A stretch of DNA of 64,000 nucleotides, from the NCBI RefSeq assembly GCF_000464535.1, contig NW_006913602.1, positions 81,740 to 145,739 on the forward strand. Direction: 5' to 3'. The notes beneath the pieces were generated by a model. That model saw only the letters and a list, made by a program, of their open reading frames with translations, did not search any database and was not told where the DNA came from. A program made the translations under genes and the position numbers. Positions 10,459 to 21,965 of this stretch are shown one piece after another (position 1 is the first letter of the stretch; each line of letters begins with the position of its first letter). The stretch is from Endocarpon pusillum Z07020 (taxonomy: Eukaryota; Ascomycota; Eurotiomycetes; Verrucariales; Verrucariaceae).

Positions 10459-12076
10459 TATCCCTTGATGGGCAAGCATAGACAGACAGCATGGGCCAGC
10501 ATACAGGTATGAATACAGATATAGATATAGACAGCGACAGGGACAGAGACAGAAAAGAGTCAAGAAGAAATCCGAGACAGCTGAATCCGAAATCCAGAAG
10601 AACAAAGCGAAACGAAACGCTGCCACCACAGTCCTGACTCCTTACCTATACTATACTTATCCTCATCACAATCTTCTCATTCCATCAATCACCTTGCTGT
10701 GCAGGAAAAGCGAGGTGTGACTTTTTTTTTGGCTACCAGTTTTCCCTAAAGCGGGGGGATGGGTGACCAAGCTCCTTGCCGTCTTTTGGTTGGGCCATTA
10801 CGGAGTATTAAACACTTACCGGTTTTACCGGCTCAATTCCGACTCAGCCTCCGCTCATCCGTGCACCGCCACAGCTCGGCCTTGACGTCCTCTGCTCACC
10901 TTCTTGCTCAGGCTTCATCCAGCCTCACCTCACCCGTGCTCAGTCCCGGTTTGGGCGCCTTATCATCATTGGATACCTGGCCCTTGCCCATGCCTGTCGT
11001 CTCATGAACTCAACCAACTCCACACGATGCTCTGACAGGGTCCTATTCAGTGAACCTACGGCCCGAAAACATGCCCTCTCTGAGAAATAGCGTTCTAGTC
11101 TTCGTGTCACTAAATGGGCCGCCTTCCTCATTAGGATCATGTTCCCGTAGTTTAAGCTTAAATCAGCACGATCAACATGCAGAAATCTTGGCATAAGAAC
11201 ATCAAAAAATGATTTAGTACGTATGACGTTTTTGTTAATTAGACTTCAAACTTCCTTAATTCTACATCAAAATCAACTAATACATTCTTACGTGTAAGCG
11301 TGTTATGAAAAAGTTTGCCTTTACTATTGTTAACTACGACCGCGAAGCTGTTGAAGCAATTAAGAAAACAGAATTTCACGTTATTCTAACAGATTAGGAA
11401 ATGCTAGTATTAGATGGTAACAGAGCTACACATAAGATTTAAGCGCTAGAAAATACACCGCAGCAGCTCTGATAGGCATATCAAGCCACTGAACAAGCGA
11501 AATACGGCTAATGTTCTAAGGACAATATGTCTATAAATGAAATTCTAGTTATTAGGATTACAGCCATCATCCGAGAAGAGCAGATTAGCGAGATGCTAGC
11601 AGCTGATATAGATAATGTAGTTCGCAAACCGTACTGTATATATAATCTGGTTGCGAAGATTACCGAGATGTGCCTATAGATAAACAAAGAAACTTAAAAA
11701 AGAATGTATTTCACTGTTAGACGACCACGGCCAAACAGAAAGAGGCGAAGAAAAGAACGCAAAAAAGGCGCAAAATGACGCTGAATTTGGTGGTAGAAGT
11801 GTGTTGATTCTATTTATGTGCATTTGGCGCCTTTTGTACGTCAATTGCTCCTATCCTTGGCGCACGGCAGGCGCATGACACTCACTGCCTAGGCTCTGCA
11901 ATCAACATAATAGCAGCTTAGTCACCTACTTAATATCCCTAACCCGCGAAATACGTTCGAAGTACCTGGCTTAAAGGCCTTCTCCATCGCCTTTTGCTCC
12001 TTATGTCCATGATACCAAAGACCTGTTAATACTGACGCAGCCGATCTCTGCCCGCTTTTCAACCATAGAGTGGCTC
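10459..12076. other. Intergenic region with transposon-like relics
   Basis: No intact gene. It holds a TACGGAGTA end-like word at about 10800, a C/T-rich part (10830-11000) loosely similar to the inside of the element at 20961-21350, and an AT-rich relic (11200-11710) listed separately. Confidence 0.5.
11200..11710 (+). pseudogene. AT-rich decayed coding relic, probably transposon-derived
   Basis: This stretch is clearly more AT-rich than its flanks. It contains peptide-like runs (for example about 11540-11680, EILVIRITAIIREEQISEML) broken by many stops, most of them TAG or TAA. That pattern suits an old mobile-element ORF degraded by repeat-induced point mutation. I do not recognise the element. 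Strand is taken from the longest peptide-like runs. Confidence 0.35.
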
Positions 12077-12739
12077 TTAGGTAGTCCTCTGAGCTGTGAT
12101 GAAAATATGCTCCTCCTGTTCTCCGGTTGTGGGCATGAACGTATGCTTTTCCACGCTGCGAATCACAAGGCCGGTCTGCTGGATAATTGCGAGTAGCCCC
12201 TTTGTCGTGATCAAAGTGAGTGCGACGGTAGTATTCATGAAAGGCACAGGGTATCCTTCCACGTAATCGGATGTCACGCCCTGCATAGCCTCTCCGCCGC
12301 GATTTCCCTCGGGGTCGACCGTACCCAAGATGAAAATTCCACCTGGGCGTAGCCACGATGCCATCTTGAAGAGCATGGAGTAGACAGAATGGTACGGGAG
12401 TTGAAGTAACGAAAAGGTTGAGATCACGGCGTCGAATCTCTCACTTGGAGCGTATTCAGTCATAGAGACTTTTAAGAATGTTCCAGGGATATGCTTCGTG
12501 CAGTAGTCCACCATCTTTGGAGAAATATCAATACCAGTGACTCTGTATCCTTGCTGAGCAAGATAAGCAGCTGGTCCTCCAGGGCCACATCCTACGTCCA
12601 GCACAGTTGATATAGATTCATGATACGATTTCAATCCATCTAATGCTCGATACAGGCCTTCATTCTCTGCAAAAGCATCTTTGTATGTCTCTCCCATCTG
12701 GTCGAAGAGCTCTTCTGCGGCATCAGGATGGTGAGACAT
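12077..12739 (-). CDS. Class I SAM-dependent methyltransferase
   Basis: Single exon, 220 aa, ATG at 12739. Motif I is VLDVGCGPGG (about residues 46-55), followed by motif II GYRVTGIDIS with the acidic residue that binds the ribose of S-adenosylmethionine. Motif IV-like FDAVISTFSLLQLP and motif V LRPGGIFILGT come next. This is the small-molecule (UbiE/Methyltransf_11/25) layout. The length suits a complete single-domain enzyme. The substrate is unknown and no biosynthetic cluster surrounds it: the gene stands alone between an AT-rich relic and a repeat-bearing spacer. Confidence 0.85.
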   Translation of the reverse strand: MSHHPDAAEELFDQMGETYKDAFAENEGLYRALDGLKSYHESISTVLDVGCGPGGPAAYLAQQGYRVTGIDISPKMVDYCTKHIPGTFLKVSMTEYAPSERFDAVISTFSLLQLPYHSVYSMLFKMASWLRPGGIFILGTVDPEGNRGGEAMQGVTSDYVEGYPVPFMNTTVALTLITTKGLLAIIQQTGLVIRSVEKHTFMPTTGEQEEHIFITAQRTT

Positions 12740-13795
12740 TGTGCGGCGGGCTGTCGAAACTGTGGATTCACTTGGAAGGATAGCAGGGTCTGAACGGAGA
12801 ATTTATGGCGGGCTCAAGGTCATCCAGTTGGGCTTGTCATCCAGTTGGGTTTGAGATCATTCTGTTGGGCTTAGGTCATCCATATACTCCTTCTTGCCTT
12901 GTCCTCCAATGATGTTCCCACAGCCGGGGGGTCCGCTTTCGGAGAGGCCCTGGGGTCATCCAGTTACTCCTTCTCGCAGTGTCCGCCAATGATATTCCGA
13001 CACGTTTGCCGCCGCATGAGAAGCACGTCGCACGTCATGCATCCGATGATGCCTTTTAAGCATTAGAGCCTCCACTTCCCGCGGCCGCTCTCTCTGCATC
13101 AGGCATGCTGATCCTTCAATCCTTCAGGATTCCCTTTTAGTCTTGTAAGGGTATCATTACCGATAACTTCGGCACGGGTCGAAACCGACCGACATATAAT
13201 AATGATTACTGATTTGACGCCGGAACAGACCGCCTCTGCTATAAGATTCTGTATACTATACCGATTTCACTGCATGCAACCTAAAAGCAGTGTATTGTTT
13301 TACTAGGGGGCACAAGCGCTTACAATTTGAGACTATCTTGAGGCATTTTGTAAGTACACTCCTTAAGCACTAACAAAGCTCTGACTTTAGTAGCGTCGTA
13401 CTAAATATATTGAACGATATCACCACTAGTTTGACTAATAGATGATGCCGTCCCTGTACAATATCACATACAGCTACCAATAGGTGAGAGTCCTCATCTT
13501 GAAAGCTGAAGCTTACTAAGGTAAGGATATCTATATTTACCCTCCTGATAGCTACGTAATTTTCCCTCCGCTAAAATGTTTGACCCTCGTTGATTCAGGC
13601 AGTTCCAAGTTCCACTCGAGACTGCGCATAAGGCCAGGACCAAATCCAAACCTATTTTGGCTACTTCTGGTGCTTATATCTTGTTTTGGTAAATGTGGAC
13701 GATCTGAATATCACAGTCCACGTATTCAAATCCTATGCGAGTCCCATGTCCCTTAGACGTCGCTGTATTGTGACATGCTTATTTGTGTGACTTGT
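12740..13795. other. Intergenic spacer with duplicated modules
   Basis: No gene seen. 12810-13010 holds repeated CATCCAGTTGGG words and a duplicated block of about 45 bp (listed separately). 13200-13560 is AT-rich with nothing recognisable. Confidence 0.5.
12815..13002. repeat. Imperfect direct repeats
   Basis: The words CATCCAGTTGGGCTT and CATCCAGTTGGGTTT follow each other. A longer unit (TACTCCTTCT then TGTCCKCCAATGATRTTCC) then occurs twice, at about 12887 and 12965. Confidence 0.7.
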
Positions 13796-16700
13796 CTAAG
13801 CCTCATCTCTCACACTATCAATCCAATCAGCCGCCCTCCTCGTTCCACGTCTATACCATTTCTCTGGGAGGAGTCTCCTCCCTAAAATTCCCAACCCCTT
13901 CCTTATTTTCCGGAGGACGCCACTTTTGCGGAGAACGGAACGGACGAATTTTCGCAACCTGAAGTTAAGCTTCGCAATGCAAAGGCAGATCATAAGTACT
14001 GTAAACGTGAAGGGTAGGGCGATAGCCCAGAAGAGCCATTGTGAATCCTGCTCGTTACGAATATCGACTGTATTCATGCCGAGGAGGCCTGCGATAAAAG
14101 TGAGGGGGAGAAATATGACTGTGACAGCGGTGAAGACGTAGATTGCTTTGCTGTTGTCTTCACCTTTGACCTGTGAGGCGAAGAGGTAAGTAAACCCAAA
14201 ATGCAAGGGAACAATGTTTGTCTAGCGATATCAAACCTACCTCAATAGAGTTGCGGGTCTTATTCCAAATCAGCAGATTCTTCTTAAAACTGGCTAGATG
14301 AATAGTACGTACCCAAAATTCTGCCTGAACAGCATAAACACTCAGAGTATCAAAATGACGTATAGTTTCATCAAGACTGGATTGTATGCGGTGGGTGAGC
14401 CTTTTATCAAGCGTTTCAGGAGTACTTCCTCTAGCCTTTAGCACCTTTCGAAACAAGTCTTTTTGATCCTTAAGCATAAGACTGATGGTCTCAACTTCTT
14501 CTCGGAGGAGTCGCACGTCCTCATATACACGAGCGCTAGCGTCCCTCTTCGCGCGGAAGATCTGAGCAAGTGTGCGGTCAGTACTGGCTTTCTCCCCAGG
14601 CGAGGCCATACTTACACAACTGGAAGTGTAACTGCTGTATATGTGCACGAGATCGAAAAAGGGTAGCCTTGCACGACCCTTCTTGTCAAGTTCCTCTTTA
14701 GTCGAAAATGACATTGCGTTCTCAACCAAGATTTCAAGGATTGTGTCGGCAGTCCTGATCGATTCGTGACCACTCTGGTCAAGTTCCATTTCCGCATGTT
14801 CAGATAGCCGAAGCAGTGCGCTTTCGGATTCGGCCAAGTCGCCGAGGACTTTGTCGCGAATGTGATGTACAGACATTGAGTCAACTCCATGATCAGTCAC
14901 TGCCAAGTATATGCATAGTAGAAACAGCACGATATCGCGAAAGGTTGGCGTTAAAGCCGAAGGCAGGCGCCAGTTTGGGGAAGATTTGTCATTGGTGGGT
15001 TCGGGTCTGCCGTCAAGCAAAAGCTGATTACACTTTTGTTCAATTTGTTCCAACTGTGTTGCGGCATACTGAATCAGTGTGGTGTCATTCTTCTGTGGAT
15101 ATGGGAGCGCCCCGGCCTGATTGTGTCAGTTTCATGAATGAACTCAATCAAGAGCAAGTTCACCTTCTTCAGTTGAATGCAGCATATCAAATGTAATATA
15201 CCCCAAAATTTGCCGATGATATCAGGGCTTCTCCTTTCGGAGCTCACAAAACAACGCAATATTCCGCAGCTGGATAGAAAAAGCTGTTGCTTCTGCTCCA
15301 GAAAGATTTCATGCGCCATTCTTGCATGTTCTTCCTTAGGATGCGAGAATCGAATAATTCTATCTCGCTCGCTCTCCAGGAATTTAATGACATCAGCCTC
15401 TTCCTTGAGAGGAACATCTGCAAAACTTGCAGAATTGACAGCAAAGACAGTGGGCACATAGTATCTTCCCTCTCGAATGTCAGTCTCGATTGAACACAAG
15501 ATACCTTCGGTCCCATAAAGGCTACTTGGGGCGAAAGAATTGGCATCATCCAGAGTCTTATCGAAACTAGTGGGTACTGTTTCACCCAACCTGGACCTCG
15601 ATTCATTGCGGCGCATGCCCTGTGTGTGCCATTCAAAGAAAGGGGGGCATTCTTTACTTATGAATGTAGATCTACTTCGAACTTTCTCAGAAATTGTCGT
15701 GGGAACTTCAGCGCTCGATTTCTTGGGCTGCTGTTGGCTGTGACTCACGTTAGGGGACTCTTCAGATGAAGGATGCTCGGCGCTTTCACTCTGTGAAGAG
15801 CTCGAATTGAGAGCATTCCATTCGGAACGTAGAATGGTGGATCCACCTTCCGGCCTCAAAGGTAAGCGTGGCGGGGAGGCAGGGAAGACTTTCGAATCGA
15901 CGGAGTCTGTATCCTGGAGAGAGGCCTGTTTTTGGGTTGGTCGTCGAATTCCTTGTGACAAGGAGTTCTCAGGGGTGATGTGGGGTAATGAAGTGAGATG
16001 CGACATATCTTGCACGCCCTGTCCAAGAGAGTCGGCTGATAGAGGATCCACAATTGAGGGACCTGCCAGCCCTAAAGACGATTCGGCATGTGACGAGTGC
16101 TTCTGCAGAGGAAGGACGGAGTGCAGTCGCGACCTCCGCTGCGATTCGAGATCTTCGAATGCTTCCACAGGCGAGCGTTGAGCCTCTAGGTCATCCGTTA
16201 CGATAGACTGATATGACGGAGACTTCTTGCGAGTAGGCTCTGAATTCCCAGATGCCGCTACTGGAGGTGGCAGCACCAGAGCCGCTGACGTCTTTGGGCT
16301 TTGATTTATGTGCTCGTCATTCAGAGTGATCCGAGGGGTCGTTGGTTGAATCTTCGGCGCGCCCGTTCTTGTCTGTTCGTCCTCTTGCGTGTCAACCTTG
16401 ATCGTAGGGATTTTCAACTTGTTTTCGAAGACCTCGGGAAGATGTCTGACTACAGCGGTCGATTCGAGAGGGTTTGAGTTCTTCTTCCGCTAGAAACATC
16501 TATCAGTGCGCTGATCAGATTAGCCAGTTGAATAAGGACTGACCTGATCAGTACAATCCTCCGCAATAGTAGATCCTGTTGTTGATCGATTCGTCTGGCC
16601 GATTGGTATTTGTGCTTCCGTCTGCTTGAATGCATCTGACGCATGGGGATCTAAGATCTGGCTTCGGGTCGCGTAAAGTAGAAAGCGGTTGAAATGGCGA

Positions 16701-18448
16701 CTTCGCTTGATGTTTCTCGCTTCCTTCGACAGAAGAGCAATTCGCTTCTTGACCTGATCTTGTTTTGCTCGCTCAACCTTCTCGACCTGAAAACGCATGG
16801 CTCTTTCTCGAAGTCGCCTGAGAGTGACAGAGTAGCTATAGAAGTATCAGTCTAGGATCTGAGGTAGTCAATGTCTACAAGCAGTCTAATGGTGCCTGGC
16901 GAATGCTTCCGTACATACCCGAGAAGGACAAATGTCCCCTGAATTGAGGCTCGCAATTTTCGTTCGGCGAAGTCCAGTGACAAGGCACTGTCTTCGAGCA
17001 GCGTCACACCACGTACGTTGACACTTCGTGCACCAGTAGCTTCGACAATCTCCAGCCACCTAGTGTTATCGATAGGTCGAAATCTTGGGTCGATCAGCTT
17101 GTATTGGGATTCCGGATTATTGAGCAAGGATTTCATCTTATCGACATGGGATTCGATCGAGGATACAATGTCAAGTAAGCCCTGGGTTTCAGTTAGTAAT
17201 CAGTCGACGGACATCCTGGCATACCCAATGGCGACAGGAATATGACAGTGAGAAGTGATTGGGCAGGCCATACAAACCAGGTGCGGCAGCGAAAGTCATG
17301 GAGCCTTCCATGAAGGTCGGTGTACTTGACTAGCACCTTTTGATCCTGCCTTGGCGGGTTATGGACTTTGACATTATCGCAACACAATTCATCCAGTGAA
17401 AATGGGGCACAAGTTATGATGGTGTCTAGTTGACGTCAGCGGGTAGATCAAAATATCAGAACGAGATCTGGCTTACACATATTGATCACCAGCGCCCAGA
17501 TCTCTGGGACATGGATGAAGGGTTTATCATGGTTGGGCGCTTGACCATCGTCTTCGACCTCGTCGCGTGTGACTACCTGGCGTGTATCGCGCTTGGTCGT
17601 TTTGGCTAGGATGTTGGAATACTGCAAAAGCGATCGTATAGGATGTTGGTCTGAGGATCGAAGATTTCGGCTGTTGGCGTGCACATCTCCCCCGTAGTGT
17701 GGGATACTCATTAAAGCGAATATGGGGAAGCTTAGGAATGTGGCTGAAACGGGGAGTACTTCGACCTCACTTCCATAAGGCAAAGAGGCCTGATGAATAT
17801 AAGGCCCGAAGTACTTGCCTCGCGCAAAAGTTCGTCGATTCAGGGCTACTTCCTTGAGACATTTTGAGGCGACTGCAGCCTCATGTGTGTAGAGGACCCG
17901 GGTATCATTCAAAACTTTCTAGGTGCAATCAGCGAACTTCTCACCCATAACGAAATTGGTCCGCGCACTTCAAAATCTGCGAAGTTTATCGATGCTGTGT
18001 CGCGCTCAAAATGACTAGACGAGGTTAGAGTAGCCGGGAGATCGCGAAGTATCGAAACATACATCCATCGAAAAGATCCATCTTCGATACTGGCAGATTG
18101 CAGATTGGTAAGTTCACCAATCAAAGAGATCTTCTCCTGGTTCCCATCATCATTAGGGATCCAGTTACTTTGAATGACTTCGAGGATTTTGACGTTTAGT
18201 TTCTGGGATACGCTTTCAATGATAGGCTGAGAGCCCTTTTTGAGTCGTCTATTCAGCGTCTTTGCAAGATTTGGAGGTGCCACTTTCTCTGCGCTATGAT
18301 CATCCCCACCAGGTGCCGAAGACGCTCCGGGAGCGTCAATTTGTCGTGGTGTTGCATTGGTCAACCTAGGGGGTCCGAACAAAGAGGCCACGGAGTTTCG
18401 GCGCGATCTAGGTTGAATATCTCCGATAGCTAGACCGGGCTTCTCCAT
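13796..18448 (-). CDS. Large fungal CorA-like Mg2+ transporter family protein, nine exons
   Basis: Exons run 18448-18063, 18014-17969, 17918-17477, 17425-17274, 17181-16919, 16835-16544, 16489-15164, 15116-14241 and 14170-13796. All eight introns are GT-AG (47-92 bp). The total is 4158 nt, exactly 1386 codons (1385 aa). The C-terminus has the CorA signature: TM1 about 1272-1290, the motif GMN at about 1292-1294 within GLLGMNTVDIRN, and TM2 about 1306-1328. The N-terminal part contains FRWIHFE and TIITCAPFSLDEL, typical of fungal CorA-like proteins. Between them, exon 7 (442 codons) starts with a long Ser/Pro-rich, probably disordered region. Such proteins are membrane-bound and may move Mg2+ or other divalent cations; transport by this one is inference. 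The start is the ATG at 18448, since the few codons upstream lack one. Confidence 0.85.
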
Positions 18449-20130
18449 TAGTATGAGAGACAATGAAACCAAGCAGGCTCGATTTATGATTGGTGATCCT
18501 CAAGCGTAAGAAGAAATAACGTACAGTATGTTGGCGGAGCCCAAATGACATTCTAAGCCCGACAGAGCGGCTGAAAATACAGCGGTCTCATGGCTCTTGA
18601 CGCTAGACGCCCCAACCCTCCAGGAAGTGGTAGGGGACAAGGTGGGCAAAGCGTGAACCATCTCCTCCAGGAGCTGACCAATAAGTCTCCAGCCCCCAAA
18701 TTGCAAGGTCGGCCGTGGAGTGGGCCATTGGCCAGTCGGGAAACTATCACCTTTGACCAAGGGACTTTGTTTGCAGGGACAAGATTGATTCCTGATAAAT
18801 AGAACTGGAATTGATTCTGGAGAGCACAATAAGCAGGACTTTTCAGATGCGAAGGTTGCCCAAGAAGGGAAGATTTTGTTGTGGCCAGGCCAAAGGTCCG
18901 GAGGTCATTACCTGTAGGCACTCAAGCAGGAGCCACGGTCCGGAGGACGATTATTAAAGCTCAGAAGGGGGGAGGCTATCCAATCAACCCGTTTCATACC
19001 AGCGCTATTAGGATCCGAACCTTAAGTCATAAGTATTTGCCTAGGACGATTTCAGCTGACAGATATGGGACTCTTTAATAACGTTCTCAACAAGATCTGA
19101 CTCTCACACAATTCTCTAAGATACCCGTTTTGTCAGACAAAAGCTAGAGTACGGCCCGGAGATCCTTTTGTTCCAACCTGTTTTAACCTAATGTAAGACG
19201 AGTTAATGCCGTTTAGACACATGTCTACGGAGTTGTGCCCCAAAAGTAGTAAAAGTGCGCTAATATTAGCGCCGGAGACTACTCCAGACTAGCTGTTCTA
19301 GCACTTATACTAATTTGTATGGGATGTAGAACAGAATTACTCCTCCTTACTATTCTCACGTTCTTCTACTTGGTATTGAGTTTTTCTATCGATAAATTCC
19401 AGTTTTGAGAGCTTGCCCTGGACCCTAGTACCTGCCCAGCTGCGTTTGTAGCCCTGAACGCCCTCCGGTCTGTGTATGCGTATGCTCGAATAGCTGAGGA
19501 GGCTATAACTATAAAGAAGAGTTTCTGCAGCTGTTGTATTATTATTTAAGCTCTAAATGCCTTAAATTAGGTAACAAGTAAGGTGTTAAATTTAAAGATA
19601 ATTCACAGGGGATACACAAGTTATTCACAGTCGAATTCGCAGTCGAAATCAGTATAAAGCTATTGTTGAATTTGTTATCAATATCAGTGCAGCTCAACTG
19701 TCATAGGCAGCTCTTAGGGCTCACCAGGCCGCCATGCAAATTAGTGTGTGTACTAGATCTAAGCTAAGCAGCACCAATGACGCGCTAATATTAGCACACT
19801 TTGACTACTTTTGGGGCACGACTCCGTACCTTCAACAAATCTGCAGGGATGCATAGCAACGTCTGAAGTTTTGATACAATCTGAAACACCAAGTGACAAA
19901 GATTGGGCATTATGGGGAGAGGCATGTTTAACCTTTGAATCAGCAGAGAGATAAGTATAAGGGACGTCGTCATGAGTACAGACTCATGTTTGTCCTATTG
20001 GTAGTCTGCTGCCACATCCATAGTTGTCTTACTCAACCAATAGCTATTGAACCAGTCAGGTATTCCTCGATCCCTGCCCCCCAACCGACGAGACTTGTCA
20101 TAGCAGCTCTAGCGACTGGCCAGCATCACC
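18449..20130. other. Intergenic region containing a MITE
   Basis: No gene supported. It carries the divergent promoters of the CorA-like gene and the small gene at 20131, and a 599 bp inverted-repeat element at 19228-19826. Confidence 0.6.
19228..19826. mobile_element. MITE family A copy 1 (TA-flanked inverted-repeat element)
   Basis: Terminal inverted repeats of about 45 bp. The left end starts CGGAGTTGTGCCCCAAAAGT and the right end, reversed, starts CGGAGTCGTGCCCCAAAAGT. Both continue into a GCTAATATTAGC palindrome. TA lies on both sides (19226-19227 and 19827-19828), as for Tc1/mariner-type insertion. The inside codes for nothing I can see. Confidence 0.88.
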
Positions 20131-20716
20131 ATGTCCAACAATGACGAGCTATCTGGTTCTCCGCTTGCCAGCAACGACCTAAGTATGTCCAACCCGCAGC
20201 ATATTAATCCATATGTACACTATTTAGTATCCAAATCTTTCCCCAATCGCTGACTAACGCCATGACTACTCAGTGGACCTTGTGAAGCGAGTAGTAAGCG
20301 ATCAAGCCTCTGACATTGAACAGCAACAATTCGCCGCCCAGGTCGTCTACAACCGGGCATTCCGACAAGACGTCCGAGACATACTAAAACGATCCAACAG
20401 CAGCCCCATGGAGATCTATCCAGATAGGTCAACGAGTCAAGCCGTAGCGACTCCAACTGCGCCAATGAAACCATCGCGCCCAACCTTGGCGGAGAGGGCA
20501 TTTTCCGCGGGCCTGCCTGATATTCACAGTAAGGCACGAGCGGGTGCTCAGTCATTTCGCAGAGCTGGTTCAGCAGGTCCTCTAGGTTCGTCCCGTAGCA
20601 CTACTTTTCCAGCCCAGCAGGGAGAAAGCATGCCTCCGAAGCCAGCATCGGAGGGACGTTCTGCAAACCAAGGCCGGAAGGTGTCCAGACCACAGCTGGA
20701 GCAGCCTAATCCCTAG
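20131..20716 (+). CDS. Small hypothetical protein, two exons
   Basis: Exon 1 is 20131-20182 and exon 2 is 20274-20716, with a 91 bp intron (GTATGT, branch CTGACTAAC, CAG). The spliced length is 164 aa. After a short polar leader there is a compact part that may be helical (DLVKRVVSDQASDIEQQQ to DVRDILKR, about residues 18-60). The rest is a Ser/Pro/Arg-rich tail that looks disordered. There is no signal peptide or TM segment. I do not recognise the family. The strong splice signals and exact frame closure support a real gene. Confidence 0.6.
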
Positions 20717-21461
20717 CTTTATGTCAGCATTATCAATTCATATTGTATTTTCAATCTCGTTCAGCCATGTTGTTGCAAGTTTCGATGAGAGGAAAGGCAG
20801 GATTTTCATCAGCAAGTGTAGCAGATGTGGTCACTCTATATAAGATCCTTAAACGAGCGGAAATTAATTCGTCGTAGAGTGAGAAAAGAGACAAAATGAC
20901 TGAACCATCAAAGCGCTAATAGGAATTGAACGCATTTCATTTTTATCCCCTCACTCAGTGTACTCCGTACAACTTGAACTTGAAGTTTGGTATTTAGAGT
21001 GCTTGGCCTTGGCACTCGTTTCGCGCCATGGCCCTGCCGCTTTACTCAGGCATCAGGTGACCTAGCTCAACTTCGGCTCAGCCTCAGCGTGGTTGTGCCA
21101 GCCTGATTAGGCCGCTGCTTCGTCCTCCCTCATCACCCATACCCAGTCCGTTTCTCGACCTGCTGTCACTGGACACTTACGTCATGTTTTCTAGGTGTCT
21201 CTCTTCAGCAATGTGGAAATTTTACACGACTATTGATGCAGTGTTGCACGTCCGCCTGCGAGGAAAGGCGAGCTATGCTTGACGAATACACTAAATACTC
21301 GAAGGATCGCTACCAGAGCATTCGGGACTAGTTTAAGTATGTACGGAGTAATAATGGCCTGCTATACATCCACGGTAAGAATCACCTTTGATACCACATA
21401 TATGTACGCAGCGACGCGCTCTTTATGTTGATAGGATACTAATATCACTAATCGCGATTAT
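20717..21461. other. Intergenic region containing a MITE-like element
   Basis: No gene seen; most of it is the inverted-repeat element at 20961-21350. Confidence 0.55.
20961..21350. mobile_element. MITE-like element family C
   Basis: About 390 bp bounded by imperfect inverted ends. The left end is TACTCCGTACAACTTGAACT and the right end, reversed, is TACTCCGTACATACTTAAAC. The outermost TA on each side may be the target duplication. No coding capacity is visible. The C/T-rich inside loosely resembles 10830-11000. Confidence 0.65.
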
Positions 21462-21965
21462 ATGACCACACAAGAATCACTAGACGAGCTAAAACGATCG
21501 ATCGAAGGAACGAAAGAAAACTTAGGGAACCAACTAGAGCAGACTAGAAAAGCCATCGATGATGCTGGTACATCTATACGAGCTGTCCTCCAAGCTGATT
21601 GGACACAGCTACAGTATTGTCTCGATCATTTGGCGTACACCTAGCGAGTCGTCCAACCCTAGGTCATGATTAAAACAAACCTGGCTGGTCAAGACAATCG
21701 TACGTTGTTTGGCACCGATACAGCTCGGCCGTCGTTGAATCTGACCGTGATGGGCAACGAAGCTCAACGAGGCGCCTTGATAGCGGCAGGCGTGCACACT
21801 CCTGAGACGCTCCAGGCGCTGCTCCACGGATCTCGAACGACAGATCTTATGATGGTACTTCAAACACTACGAACTCAGTCATCCGGCACCAGTGTTGACA
21901 CGTTTGAGTCCTTGCTTCACAACGACCCGGCCAACCGTACTGCTGGCATCGCCCGAAGGATTTAG
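21462..21965 (+). pseudogene. Decayed fungal gene fragment with two in-frame TAG stops
   Basis: One reading frame runs from an ATG at 21462 to a stop at 21963-21965 and is broken only by two TAG codons, at 21642-21644 and 21660-21662. The first part is a heptad-like helix (residues 1-45). The second part (RTLFGTDTARPSLNLTV, then AAGVHTPETLQALL) resembles the N-terminal regions of fungal NACHT/ankyrin-type or PigL_N-type proteins. I found no intron that removes both stops and keeps the frame. Both would be CAG (Gln) before a C-to-T change. It ends shortly before a dispersed repeat (22004). The family link is from memory and weak. Confidence 0.4.

Noticed and set aside
9843..10502. 219-codon minus-strand frame
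   Set aside because: Antisense shadow of the alpha/beta hydrolase exon, whose own frame holds the catalytic motifs.
17919..17944. A 26 bp intron (GTGAGA...CTAG) in the CorA-like gene
   Set aside because: Too short to be spliced. The donor GTGCGC at 17968 gives a 50 bp intron with a branch site and the same frame.
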